64,000 bases of DNA from an uncultured Campylobacter sp. (GTDB lineage: Bacteria; Campylobacterota; Campylobacteria; Campylobacterales; Campylobacteraceae), in assembly GCF_963518785.1 (NCBI RefSeq), contig NZ_CAUQKJ010000006.1:62001-126000 (forward strand). Reading direction: 5' to 3'. Position 1 is the stretch's first letter, and each line of letters begins with the position of its first letter. The position numbers and the translations under genes are program-made. Below are positions 35,496 through 44,210 of this stretch, one piece after another. The notes below the pieces were generated by a model, which was not told where the DNA came from, ran no database searches, and worked only from the letters and a program-made list of their open reading frames with translations.

Positions 35496-36824
35496 ATGAG
35501 CGACAATCTAGAGATGTTCTGTCATCAGTGCCAAATGAGCGTACCCGAGGGCTGCGGCGCAAAGGGCCAAAGCAAAGGCACCTGCGGCAAAACCTCGACG
35601 CTAGCGTTACTTCAGGACACTATGGTTTTCGGGCTTAAGGGGCTTAGCGCCTACCGCCACCACGCGCACGAGCTCGGCGCCGATACTAGCGCGGTCGATA
35701 CCGTTATGGCGGATACGCTATATTTCACGCTGACGAACTCAAATTTTAACTTTGACGAGCATATCGCGCAGCTGATGGCCGTCGGAGGCGCGGGCGTGCA
35801 GATGATGGATATTTTAAGCGAGGCGCATACCGCAAAATTTGGCGTGCCGACCCCGGTTAAAGTTAGCCAAAACAAGGTCGAGGGCAAGGCGATTTTGGTC
35901 AGCGGACACAACCTTCACGCTCTTGAGGCGCTGCTAAAAGCGACCGAGGGCAAGGGCATCAATATCTACACCCATTCAGAGATGCTTCCTGCGCACGGCT
36001 ATCCGCAGCTTCGCAAGTATCCGCACCTAAAGGGCAACGTCGGCAAGGCATGGTTCGATCAGACCAAGCTTTTTAGCGAATTTAAGGGCGCGATTTTGAT
36101 GACCACGAACTGCATCGTGCCGCTTCGCTCGTCCTGTAGCTACGCAGACAGGCTGTTTGGCTACTCTATCGCGGGCACGGACGGCGTCAAACATATCCAA
36201 AACGACGATTTTACGCCGCTTATCAAGTGCGCGCTTGCGTGCGGCGACGTGAGTATGGACAGCGACGAGAGCTTGGTGACGGGCGGACACTACAAGACGA
36301 TTTTGAGCCTTGCGCCGCAAATTTTAGACGCGATCAAATCTGGCAAAATCCGCCGCTTTTTCGTCATCGCAGGCTGCGACGCGCCGGGCAAAGGACGCGA
36401 GTATTACCGCGAGCTAGCGCTTAGCCTACCTAAGGACTGCGTGATTTTGACCTCGAGCTGCGGTAAATTCCGCTTCAACGACGTGGATTTCGGAAACGTG
36501 CCAGACACCGAGCTTCCGCGCTATATCGATCTAGGCCAGTGCAACGACAGCAACGGCGCGGTCAAGATCGCCCTAGCGCTTAGCGAGGCTACGGGCATCG
36601 CGGTAAACGACCTGCCGGTCTCGATCGTGCTGATGTGGATGGAGCAAAAGGCGGTCATCATCCTGCTTGCGCTGCTTAGTCTGGGCGTTAAGAATATCAA
36701 CGTAGGCCCTACGGTGCCTGAGTTTTTCAACGACGAAATTTTGGGCTTCTTGGTGCAAAATTTCGGCCTTCGCCTAATCAGCGGCGACGCGCAGGCGGAT
36801 CTGAAATACTTCCTCGGCGAATAA
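35496..36824 (+). CDS. hcp: Hybrid cluster protein (hydroxylamine/NO reductase), short form
   Basis: Cytosolic iron-sulfur-oxygen cluster enzyme that reduces hydroxylamine to ammonia in vitro and NO in vivo. 442 residues, the shortened form with a reduced N-terminal helical region. N-terminal cluster cysteines at 9, 12, 20 and 30 (FCHQCQ, GCGAKG, TCGK). Hybrid-cluster residues are seen in SGHNLHAL, TTNCIVPL, IAGCDAPGKGREYY, LTSSCGKFRF and LGQCNDSN. AAAGGA stands 9 bases before the ATG. Single gene between a perfect FNR-type box and a terminator. It may act on hydroxylamine made by the Hao system in this window. Confidence 0.94.
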   Translation: MSDNLEMFCHQCQMSVPEGCGAKGQSKGTCGKTSTLALLQDTMVFGLKGLSAYRHHAHELGADTSAVDTVMADTLYFTLTNSNFNFDEHIAQLMAVGGAGVQMMDILSEAHTAKFGVPTPVKVSQNKVEGKAILVSGHNLHALEALLKATEGKGINIYTHSEMLPAHGYPQLRKYPHLKGNVGKAWFDQTKLFSEFKGAILMTTNCIVPLRSSCSYADRLFGYSIAGTDGVKHIQNDDFTPLIKCALACGDVSMDSDESLVTGGHYKTILSLAPQILDAIKSGKIRRFFVIAGCDAPGKGREYYRELALSLPKDCVILTSSCGKFRFNDVDFGNVPDTELPRYIDLGQCNDSNGAVKIALALSEATGIAVNDLPVSIVLMWMEQKAVIILLALLSLGVKNINVGPTVPEFFNDEILGFLVQNFGLRLISGDAQADLKYFLGE

Positions 36825-36844
36825 ATTTCATAGCGAGGCAAATC

Positions 36845-36887
36845 GGGTAAATTTTGAATTCGGCAAAGCTCCGTTTTAAATTTACCC
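36845..36887 (+). terminator. Terminator of hcp
   Basis: Inverted repeat GGGTAAATTT / AAATTTACCC with a 23-base loop followed by TTTATAT, 20 bases after the hcp stop. Confidence 0.65.
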
Positions 36888-37701
36888 TTTATATAGCGCT
36901 TTTAGCGGAGCTAGCCGATCTACTCCGCGGCTATTTTGCGCCGACGCTTATATTTAAATTTCACGAGTATACATTCCTTCTTGTTTTAAATTTTAAAATT
37001 CTATAATCTCGCCAAATGATTAGAAAAATTTAATTAAGTGCTTTTTTTACACATTCAAATTCCAATCGTCTTTGCTATTAAATCCTTCTTTTTCTGTGTA
37101 AGTATTTATCTTATCCGTATCGCTGCCGCTCGTAGTAACCGCTATAGTGTAGCCGTCTTGATACCACATATCGCAAAAATTTTCCGTATTATCTCATTTT
37201 TCACTATCAGATATTGCAATTTAGTGCCGTTAATTTTATATCCATCTTTATTTAATTCTTCAAGCATCCTCTATAATAATCGCTAAAATTTTAAATAAAT
37301 ATAGGATTTAAATACTGATTTTAATCTAAATTTTGAGAATACTTTATAAATGCACGGCTTGTGGGAATAAAATTTTAAGCAGATTTCGTACGAAATTTCA
37401 AAATGCAGCTCAAGCTCTTAAGCAGATAAATTCGCTGTAGCCTTGCGTTTATAATTCCGTGCTAGTGATAATTTTCGCATCTTTACTTCGGTGCAAATTT
37501 TAAAATTCTATGCAGAAGATAAAATTATAAGCCCGTGCAATGCATGAATTCTAAAATTCCATGCCCCACACGACACATAAATTTTGAAATTTTAAAATTT
37601 CACGCCGCAGATAAAATTTAAGAATTTCCTTTTGCAGTAAAATTTTAAAGCTCTACCACAAATCCTCTGTCCGCGCGGCGAGTTCCAAATCCGTCTAGAA
37701 C
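36888..37701. other. Long gap with a gene remnant and AT palindromes
   Basis: Apart from the remnant at 37047-37267 no gene is seen. The part 37480-37650 is a series of AAATTTTAAA-like elements alternating with short GC-containing spacers, including an exact AAATTTTAAAATTT at 37587-37600. Confidence 0.45.
37047..37267 (-). pseudogene. Remnant of an unknown gene, frameshifted
   Basis: From the ATG at 37267 one frame reads MLEELNKDGYKINGTKLQYL, then the sense continues in a second frame as DNTENFCDMWYQDG followed by TIAVTTSGSDTDKINTY and ends NLNV at a TAA. Both halves have protein-like composition and the shift is one base near 37190. The N-terminus is missing (an in-frame TAG lies just upstream). 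No family recognised; antisense frames on the plus strand are not convincing. Confidence 0.45.
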
Positions 37702-38532
37702 TTAGATTTTCCTCACTAGCTCAGGAATTATCGCTTCGAAATCGACCCCTTCGTATCCGTTGCGCTCCTCGTCGCTCATCGTCTCTTTGATAGTGCTGAC
37801 GACGAAATCCGCAGCGATGCGAACCGCGGTTTCCAGCGACTTGCCGCGCATTATTGCGCCGAAGGCTACGGCGGCGAAAATATCGCCGGTACCGTTAAAT
37901 TTAACCGGCAGCAGCTCGTGAAAATACTCGTTCGTCCTGCCCGTGCGCGCATCGTAGCTGAAAACCCCGCACTGATCGGCGATGTAGCCGATGCCTTTTA
38001 AAATAACCTGCCTAGCGCCCAGCTCTCTAAGGCGCGCAAGTAGATCCATTATGAAATCCCTATCCGCGTCCTCTCGGTACGGCACGCCTGTAATCGCGCA
38101 GGCCTCGGTGATATTGGGCGTAATGACGTCGGCTTGAGCGCACAGAAGCGCCATCATGCGTGCAAAATCCTCGTTAAAGCCAGGATAAAATACGCCGTTA
38201 TCTCCCATACAAGGATCGACCAAAATGGTCTTACCCGCGCCGCCGAAGCTCGCAAATAGCTCGCTCATAATCTCGATCTGTGCCGCCGAGCCCAAAAAGC
38301 CCGTGTAGATGCCGTCAAATACCACTCCGCGGTCTTTCCAATGCGCCATGATCGCGCGTATTTGAGAGCTTAGATCGCAAAAGGTGTAGCCCGAAAAGCC
38401 CGTATGCATCGATAAAACCGCCGTAGGGATCACGCTCGTGCTCATCCCCATCGCGCTTAGTATCGGCAAAGCGACGGTTAGCGAAACCTTGCCCACGCAG
38501 GATATATCTTGAACGGTAAGAACTTTTTTCAT
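37702..38532 (-). CDS. Pyridoxamine/pyridoxal kinase, PdxY-like
   Basis: Salvage kinase for vitamin B6 of the ribokinase superfamily. 276 residues; ATG at 38532 preferred over an adjacent GTG because of AGGAA at the right distance. Features: N-terminal LTVQDISCVGKVSLTVALP, STSVIPTAVLSMHTGF, LVDPCMGDNG, TPNITEACAITG and the catalytic FNGTGDIFAA. Closest in style to the pyridoxamine kinases of Firmicutes. It lies divergent from the menA-like gene, 175 bases apart. Confidence 0.88.
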   Translation of the reverse strand: MKKVLTVQDISCVGKVSLTVALPILSAMGMSTSVIPTAVLSMHTGFSGYTFCDLSSQIRAIMAHWKDRGVVFDGIYTGFLGSAAQIEIMSELFASFGGAGKTILVDPCMGDNGVFYPGFNEDFARMMALLCAQADVITPNITEACAITGVPYREDADRDFIMDLLARLRELGARQVILKGIGYIADQCGVFSYDARTGRTNEYFHELLPVKFNGTGDIFAAVAFGAIMRGKSLETAVRIAADFVVSTIKETMSDEERNGYEGVDFEAIIPELVRKI

Positions 38533-38706
38533 CACAATTCCTAAAATTTTTGGCTCTATTTTACCGCTATTTATATTAAAAAGGCGAATTTAAATAAAAT
38601 TTACTCTACGAATAGTCTAAATTTATATTATTTTTGGCGTTTTTCCGCTAAATTTTATCTCGGGTCCGCCGTAAATTCGGCTCTAAAAATCAACAAAAGG
38701 CAAAAA

Positions 38707-39609
38707 ATGATAACCGTAAAGGCTCTTTACGCATCAGCTCGCCTTAGATCGCTACCTCTTAGCGTCTCGGGCGTACTACTCGGCAGCGGCGCAGCATACG
38801 GCGCGGGCGTATTTAGAGCGGATATTTTCGCACTGGCGCTGCTTACGACGCTGCTGTTTCAGGTGCTAAGCGACTACGCCAACGACTACGGTGACGCGGT
38901 AAAGGGCACCGACGATGATGGCAGACTAGGGCCGCGCCGCGCGATCCAAACGGGGCAGATGAGCGCCGAGCAGATGAAGCGCGTCATCGTCATTACGGCG
39001 CTGCTTTCGGCACTTTGCAGCCTCGCGCTAAGCGTTTTGGCGTTTGGCGAGCGGTTTTATCTCGTGCTGCTATTTTTAGCGCTGGGCGGCGCGTCGATAT
39101 ACGCGGCGATCCGCTACACCGTAGGAGCCGGCGCATACGGCTATAAAGGGCTCGGCGACGTTTTCGTGTTTTTATTTTTTGGGCTTTTGAGCGTGCTGGG
39201 CTCGTATTTTTTATATGCCCGCTCGCTAGATGCGGCGCTGCTGCTGCCTGCGTGCGCGTGCGGGATGCTAAGCACCGCCGTGCTAAATCTAAACAACATG
39301 CGCGACATCCAAAACGACGCGCTCAAGGGCAAGCGCACGATCCCCGTTCGTATCGGACTGCGCGCAGCCAAACGCTACCACTACGCGCTGATCGCGGGCG
39401 GAGCGGGCCTGATGCTATACTACTCGCTTTTACGCGGCGAGCCGGGCGTAAAACTACTCTACGTAGTTAGCTTTGCGCCGCTTATTAGGCACCTATTTTT
39501 CGTTTCGCGGGTGCAGGAGTGCCGCGATTTCGACGGACAGCTAAAGGTCGTCGCGCTCAGCACGTTTGCGATGTCGGCGCTGTTTTTCGTCGGGGAAATT
39601 TTAGGCTAA
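38707..39609 (+). CDS. menA: UbiA-family prenyltransferase, MenA-like
   Basis: Membrane enzyme attaching a polyprenyl chain to a naphthoquinone precursor. 300 residues with eight to nine helices. The first Asp motif is NDYGDAVKGTDDDGRLGP and the second NMRDIQNDALKGKRT, both typical of 1,4-dihydroxy-2-naphthoate octaprenyltransferase. The GRLGPRRAIQTGQMS stretch looks like Bacteroidota MenA. Campylobacterota normally make menaquinone by the futalosine route with MqnP, so a classic MenA is unexpected; it may be transferred or have another substrate. Single gene. Confidence 0.8.
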   Translation: MITVKALYASARLRSLPLSVSGVLLGSGAAYGAGVFRADIFALALLTTLLFQVLSDYANDYGDAVKGTDDDGRLGPRRAIQTGQMSAEQMKRVIVITALLSALCSLALSVLAFGERFYLVLLFLALGGASIYAAIRYTVGAGAYGYKGLGDVFVFLFFGLLSVLGSYFLYARSLDAALLLPACACGMLSTAVLNLNNMRDIQNDALKGKRTIPVRIGLRAAKRYHYALIAGGAGLMLYYSLLRGEPGVKLLYVVSFAPLIRHLFFVSRVQECRDFDGQLKVVALSTFAMSALFFVGEILG

Positions 39610-40146
39610 ATTTAAATGCCGCGCAGATAAAATTTACGTCGGCACCGCAGCAAAGTCCTCTCGCGCAAAAGCGCTTTGTGCGAGTTCTCCTAATCTTGCA
39701 ATCAACCTGCTTGTCGCACAGCAAAGCATCTGCGGCAAGCTCGCTCAATGAAAACGTCCATAGCATATCTCTGTCCGCCTGATGGCTACCGCAATAAAAT
39801 TTAAGGGGGCAAACTCCAGGTCTCCGCGCCGTCTTGTATCGTTAAATTAAGCGAGCAATACCGCTCTTAAGTCCATACAAGCCCCGTCACACCACGCTTT
39901 AATTGCCGTTTTGACGGCGAGTTGCCCGCCTTTTGCGTCAAATTTAAAAACTAGAGCATTAATTCTACAAAAGGCCCGCGTGTTTGGCGCGGTGGGCTTT
40001 GTGCTTATTGCACAGCGGCAGTTTGCACCGCAAACGTTGCTTTAGCCCTACTTTTGAGCCCTCGCGCCGCTAAAATTTTACTAAATTTTACGCACCACCT
40101 TTTTGAAACGATGCTTGCAAAACCATGTCTTTCTGCACATAGCCCC
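39610..40146. other. Non-coding gap after menA
   Basis: No supported gene. Open frames at 39519-39782 and 39557-39766 lie antisense to or beyond the menA end and lack ribosome binding sites. Confidence 0.4.
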
Positions 40147-40432
40147 TTAAAATTCGAAGCAATTTTGCACGTTGTTTAGAACTTCGCGGTCGCAATATCT
40201 GCCGTTTTGCTCGCAAAAGTCCAAAACCGCCGCCTCATTCGGCACGCGGCGAGCTCGCAAAATCCAGTATGAGCCTATGCGTGCCGTCGCAGTCGCGATG
40301 CGCCAAGCTCTAGCCCAAGAACTCAAATAGCCCCTCAAACTCCGCCCTATTCATAGACAGGCTCTTTTCAAATGCATCTCGCTGCCGCTACGCCGCGAGC
40401 TTTTTGAGTTCCTTTTTTCTAGATTTTTCCAC
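40147..40432 (-). pseudogene. Decayed DUF2695 gene
   Basis: A good ribosome binding site (AAAGGAGAAAGA) precedes a GTG at 40432. The frame then reads MEKSRKKELKKLAA, TAG, RQRDAFEKSLSMNRAEFEGL, EFLG, TAG, SLAHRDCDGTHRLILDFASS, after which the match continues in another frame as NEAAVLDFCEQNGRYCDREV to a stop at 40147. The Cys-Asp-x-Thr and YCDxEVLxNV patterns are those of DUF2695. Two in-frame TAG codons (40388-40390 and 40310-40312) plus a frameshift near 40250 make it non-functional. Function of the family is unknown. Confidence 0.75.
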
Positions 40433-40799
40433 TCTTTCTCCTTTGCTGCGCCGCCTTGCCGCACGAATATCCTTTGGGCGCATTAACCTCATACCCGTCG
40501 TCCCCCGCCCTCAAGCGGGATGCAAATTTCATCCAAACCGTGCGCTACCTCGTCTATACCGAAATAACGCTTATTAATTTTAGCAGAGCGAAATTATAGC
40601 AAAAGCAGAGCGCGAAATCGCAAATCCGATGATTAAATTTTATCTAGAATAAAGAGCTATGTTTTCGGCCAAATTTTGCCGTACCGAGGGATAAAATTTA
40701 GCAAATTCGGATGAAATTCTATCGAGTAGATGTGTAGAATTTGACCATAATCTAAAACAAAAGCGGCACCGAAGCGCACCGGCCGGGAGCCGCTAAATT
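40433..40799. other. Non-coding gap
   Basis: No gene seen. A GC-rich inverted element GCGGCACCG ... CCGGGAGCCGC (about 40763-40794) just after the assT stop may act as a weak terminator on the minus strand. Confidence 0.35.
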
Positions 40800-42647
40800 T
40801 TACTTCTCAAACGCCTTTTCTAGGCTAAACGGAAACGCCTGATAGCCCATCGCGTTGGTCATTTTTATTTCGATTGACGGCTCTTTTGCACCCCATTCAA
40901 ACTCGTCGATGTGAGGGCTAGGCACGCCGACGGGGCGTCCCTTGGCGATGTCAAACTGCATGCCCGCGACCGCCGAGTAAACCATCACGCTATCAAGGTC
41001 GTCTTGATACTGCGCTAGCGAAGTAACCGAGCTGTACCACTCGCTGCCGCGCTGTTTGCCGTACTCCCAGAGCTGCTCGACGGTCTTGGCGTTCTCATCG
41101 ATTTTATAAACGACCGCGCGGGAGTATTTCATACCCGCCATCGCAGGCTGCTCCATACCGCGTGTGTCGCCGTTGTCAAAGACGGTGAGATACACGACGC
41201 CCTTTTTGGACTTGCTATCGATTCGAAATGCCGTATGCTGCGTCCACTGCCAGTCAAATCCGCCCTTCTCGCTCTCGTAGCCAGGGCATTTTGAATACTC
41301 GTCCTCGCAGACGATTTTTTTGCCGTCTTTATCTATGGGCTGTAGCAAGTAGCCTTTAAACTGATCCTTCCAGCCTTTGTGCGCGCCCATTATCCATTTG
41401 ATTTTTTTATCGCGGCCGATCTTGATGACGGCGTCTTGGTGGCGGCTGGAGATGATGATGCTATCGTCGCTTGGATCATAATCCACGCTATTTACGTGCG
41501 CCCAGTTGCGTCCGGGGCCCGAGCCCACGATATCGCCCCATTTTTCGTTCGTATCCATCGCAGCTAGCTCGTCCGAGCTTGCGGTGTGGCCCGCCTTGCT
41601 AGCGTCGATATTTAGGCACACCGCGCCCTGATCAAGCGTTTTTAGCACAATGTCGCGGTACGGATCGAGAATTTCATATAATCTAAAATCATCTACGACG
41701 TTGCCGTCTCTATCGACCTCGACGATGACGTCGCGCACGGTGCGGACGTTTTTACCGTCGGCGCGTTTATAGTTGGCGTTTGCCGCGCGCAGGAAATAGT
41801 GCCCGTTTTGCGCAACGTCCATAGAGTGCGAGAAGTCGTTGTAGCCCGCAGGTAGCTCGCGGTTAAAGATTTCGCGTCCCATTATGTCGTATTTGGCGTA
41901 TCGCTGCCCATAGCCCCACGTCATCGCGCCGTCGTCGTTTTGCTTAAAGCCCATCATTACGCCCGCGCTAAAGGGCTGCTTGAGGTCGTAAATTTTACTC
42001 GGCTCCAGATACCAGCGCACTTCGCCTTTGGTGTCAAGGATGAAGTTGTTCGGGCTGTAGTTCCACTCGATCGCGCCGCCTGCGGGGTTGTTCCACACGA
42101 CTTTGGTGCCCTTGCCGGTTTTATTTACGAAGTTATTTACGTAGTAGAGGCGGTTAGCGAATTTCGCGCTCGGAGCCTTTACGACTTCGATTTTATCAAA
42201 TAGCGCGCCCTTTTGAGACGGCATGCCCGAGCTCTCTAGATAAATCGCTGGAGCGTAAATTTTATAGGTTTCTTTTATGTGCTCGGTTTGGCCCTTATAA
42301 ATTTTATCGTACTCTACCTCGACGGTGTTTTGATAGTCCGGATATAGCCCAAAAACAGGGATTCCGCCGTGCGTGCGAAGGTGTTTGTCGGCGACCTTAT
42401 AGCTGATCGTCTGGCCGTCCGGCTTCGGCACGATGGTGACTTTCGCGTTTGATAGCGTGTATCCGCCGTTTTTGATGACCGCCGTTAGAGGCGCAATGTC
42501 GTATGGGTTTACGACTACTTCGCCGATCTTGCCAGGGATACCGTAGTCTATGTGCGCGCCGCTAGGTCCGCCGATAGCGAGCGCGGCCGTGCTTAGACCG
42601 CCTAAAAGCGCCGCAGCTAGCGCAAATGAAGAAAGAGTTCGCTTCAT
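40800..42647 (-). CDS. assT: Periplasmic arylsulfate sulfotransferase, paralogue 1
   Basis: Moves sulfate groups between phenolic compounds in the periplasm without PAPS. 615 residues with a signal peptide (MKRTLSSFALAAALLGGLST). The catalytic set of E. coli AssT (His252, His356, Arg374, His436) maps to His274 (FSHSMDV), His384 (NWAHVNSV), Arg402 (SSRHQD) and His471 (WTQHTAF); the His-Arg spacing of 18 is identical. Beta-propeller blades and a disulfide-type Cys pair (VCEDEYSKCPGY) are present. Divergent from the dsbL-dsbI genes across 234 bases. ATG preceded by AAAGGAGAAT. Confidence 0.92.
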   Translation of the reverse strand: MKRTLSSFALAAALLGGLSTAALAIGGPSGAHIDYGIPGKIGEVVVNPYDIAPLTAVIKNGGYTLSNAKVTIVPKPDGQTISYKVADKHLRTHGGIPVFGLYPDYQNTVEVEYDKIYKGQTEHIKETYKIYAPAIYLESSGMPSQKGALFDKIEVVKAPSAKFANRLYYVNNFVNKTGKGTKVVWNNPAGGAIEWNYSPNNFILDTKGEVRWYLEPSKIYDLKQPFSAGVMMGFKQNDDGAMTWGYGQRYAKYDIMGREIFNRELPAGYNDFSHSMDVAQNGHYFLRAANANYKRADGKNVRTVRDVIVEVDRDGNVVDDFRLYEILDPYRDIVLKTLDQGAVCLNIDASKAGHTASSDELAAMDTNEKWGDIVGSGPGRNWAHVNSVDYDPSDDSIIISSRHQDAVIKIGRDKKIKWIMGAHKGWKDQFKGYLLQPIDKDGKKIVCEDEYSKCPGYESEKGGFDWQWTQHTAFRIDSKSKKGVVYLTVFDNGDTRGMEQPAMAGMKYSRAVVYKIDENAKTVEQLWEYGKQRGSEWYSSVTSLAQYQDDLDSVMVYSAVAGMQFDIAKGRPVGVPSPHIDEFEWGAKEPSIEIKMTNAMGYQAFPFSLEKAFEK

Positions 42648-42881
42648 CTTATTCTCCTTTGAATTGGTTTGATATCGTAATTTTAATCAACCTTGCTAAC
42701 GTAGAAATCACACGTTTATTAAAACTTGCTTAATTGTAAAAAATAATTTCAAATTTTGGCTTTTGTGCCAAAATTTAGTCGAAATTTTATAAATTTAATC
42801 TAAAATTTATCTTAGCGTGAGTTCTGCGGCGGCGAGAGGATATAAAATTAACGCAAACGAAATCATTTTAAGGAGCACTCC

Positions 42882-43538
42882 ATGAACCTACTTTCTAAAT
42901 TTAGCAAAGGCTTTCTAGCAGTCGCGATGTTCGGCGCCATAAGCGCTGCCGCGTTTACCGAGGGCGAGGACTACGTCAAGCTAGAAAAACCGCTACCCGT
43001 AGAGCAAAACACACTGGTTAAGGTTTTTAGCTACGCTTGCCCGTTTTGCTATAAATACGATAAAACCGTAACGCCAAAGGTAGTTGAGAAAATTTCCGGC
43101 TTAAAATACGTGCCGTTCCATCTAAAAACCAAGGGCGAATACGGCGAGCTCGGAAGTAAAATTTTAGCCGTTTTAGCCGTGATGGACGAGGAAAAGGGCG
43201 TGAGCCTGCTAGATGAAAACTCGCTGTTTAAAAAGGCTAAATTTGCCTACTACAAGGCCTATCACGATCAAAGACAGCGCTGGAGCGACGGCAAGGACGA
43301 GGCTGCGTTTTTAAAGACGGGGCTTGATGCGGCGGGTATCAGCGAAGCGGATTATCAAAAGAAGCTAGAGGATCCAAAGGTCGCCGAACTGCTTAAAAAA
43401 TGGGACGAGAGCTACGACGTAGCCAAGATCCAGGGTGTGCCGGCGTTCGTCGTAAACGGCAAATACCTCATCATGACGAAGTCCATCAACTCTATCGACG
43501 GCATGGCGCAGCTAATTGAAGAGCTGCTCAAAAAATAG
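42882..43538 (+). CDS. dsbL: DsbA/DsbL-type thiol:disulfide oxidoreductase
   Basis: Periplasmic oxidant that forms disulfides in client proteins, here probably AssT. 218 residues with signal peptide (FSKGFLAVAMFGAISAAAF). Active site CPFC in FSYACPFCYKYDKTVTPK; the cis-Pro loop is IQGVPAFVVNG. It is followed 9 bases later by a DsbB/DsbI partner, the same gene order as the assT-dsbL-dsbI locus of uropathogenic E. coli. Paralogue at 47002-47652 shares its layout. AAGGAGCACTCC precedes the ATG. Confidence 0.88.
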   Translation: MNLLSKFSKGFLAVAMFGAISAAAFTEGEDYVKLEKPLPVEQNTLVKVFSYACPFCYKYDKTVTPKVVEKISGLKYVPFHLKTKGEYGELGSKILAVLAVMDEEKGVSLLDENSLFKKAKFAYYKAYHDQRQRWSDGKDEAAFLKTGLDAAGISEADYQKKLEDPKVAELLKKWDESYDVAKIQGVPAFVVNGKYLIMTKSINSIDGMAQLIEELLKK

Positions 43539-43547
43539 GGCGCGGGC

Positions 43548-44171
43548 ATGAAATTTGCGGAAAAAATAGCAAAATTTGGCGATAGCCGCCTGCCGTGGGC
43601 GATCCTCATAGCGGTAAGCGTGGGGCTTGTGATCCTCGCGCACTCGCTGTTTCAAAACTACGTCTATATGCCGCCTTGCGAGCAGTGCGTCTATATCCGC
43701 TTTGCCTTTTTGTGCATGGCGCTAGGAGGCTTGGTCGCGATCATAAATCCTAAAAATTTGCTCCTCGCCGCGGTAGGCTACCTGCTAGCCTTTTGGGGCG
43801 CGATCCAGGGCATAATGTATAGCGTAAAGCTCGCCAAGATCCACGACGCCGTGCATGGAGACGATCCGTTCGGCGTGCAGGGCTGCTCGACCGAGCCGCA
43901 CTATCCGTTCGGTCTGCCGCTTGAGCGGTGGGCGCCCGATTGGTTCTTGCCTACTGGCGACTGCGGATACGATAATCCGATGGTTCCGGACGGCGTCACG
44001 CTAAGCGGCTTTCAAAAATATCTCGTCGATCTTTACGAGGACGGCTGGTACCTCATCCCATCAAGCAAATTTATGTCGATGGCCGACTGCACACTCGTGG
44101 GCTTTGGCGTCTGCTTCGTCGTGCTCGCCGCGATGTTCGTTTGCAAAATTTTAACTCTGAAAAAAGCTTAA
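43548..44171 (+). CDS. dsbI: DsbB/DsbI-type membrane disulfide oxidase
   Basis: Reoxidises the DsbL-type protein and hands electrons to quinone. 207 residues. First redox pair CEQC in MPPCEQCVYIRFAF after helix 1; a second pair lies in the large periplasmic loop (VQGCSTEP and TGDCGYDNP). Four membrane helices, the last near the C-terminus, and an extended loop as in DsbI rather than classic DsbB. Starts 9 bases after dsbL; a strong hairpin follows the stop codon. Confidence 0.88.
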   Translation: MKFAEKIAKFGDSRLPWAILIAVSVGLVILAHSLFQNYVYMPPCEQCVYIRFAFLCMALGGLVAIINPKNLLLAAVGYLLAFWGAIQGIMYSVKLAKIHDAVHGDDPFGVQGCSTEPHYPFGLPLERWAPDWFLPTGDCGYDNPMVPDGVTLSGFQKYLVDLYEDGWYLIPSSKFMSMADCTLVGFGVCFVVLAAMFVCKILTLKKA

Positions 44172-44196
44172 ATCGGTCTAAATTTAGACCGATTTT
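44170..44196 (+). terminator. Perfect hairpin after dsbI
   Basis: Palindrome AAATCGGTCTAAA / TTTAGACCGATTTT immediately after the dsbI stop, ending in TTTT. It could stop the dsbLI message and so separate it from the two-component genes that start 15 bases later; some read-through is likely. Confidence 0.75.
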
Positions 44197-44210
44197 GCTA
44201 TACTCGCCGT

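Noticed and set aside
37038..37286. 82-residue plus-strand hydrophobic protein
   Set aside because: No ribosome binding site, and it is antisense to a better protein-like remnant on the minus strand.
40147..40338. Intact 63-residue gene
   Set aside because: It is only the last frame of the broken DUF2695 gene; the beginning of the ORF is in a frame that does not match the family.
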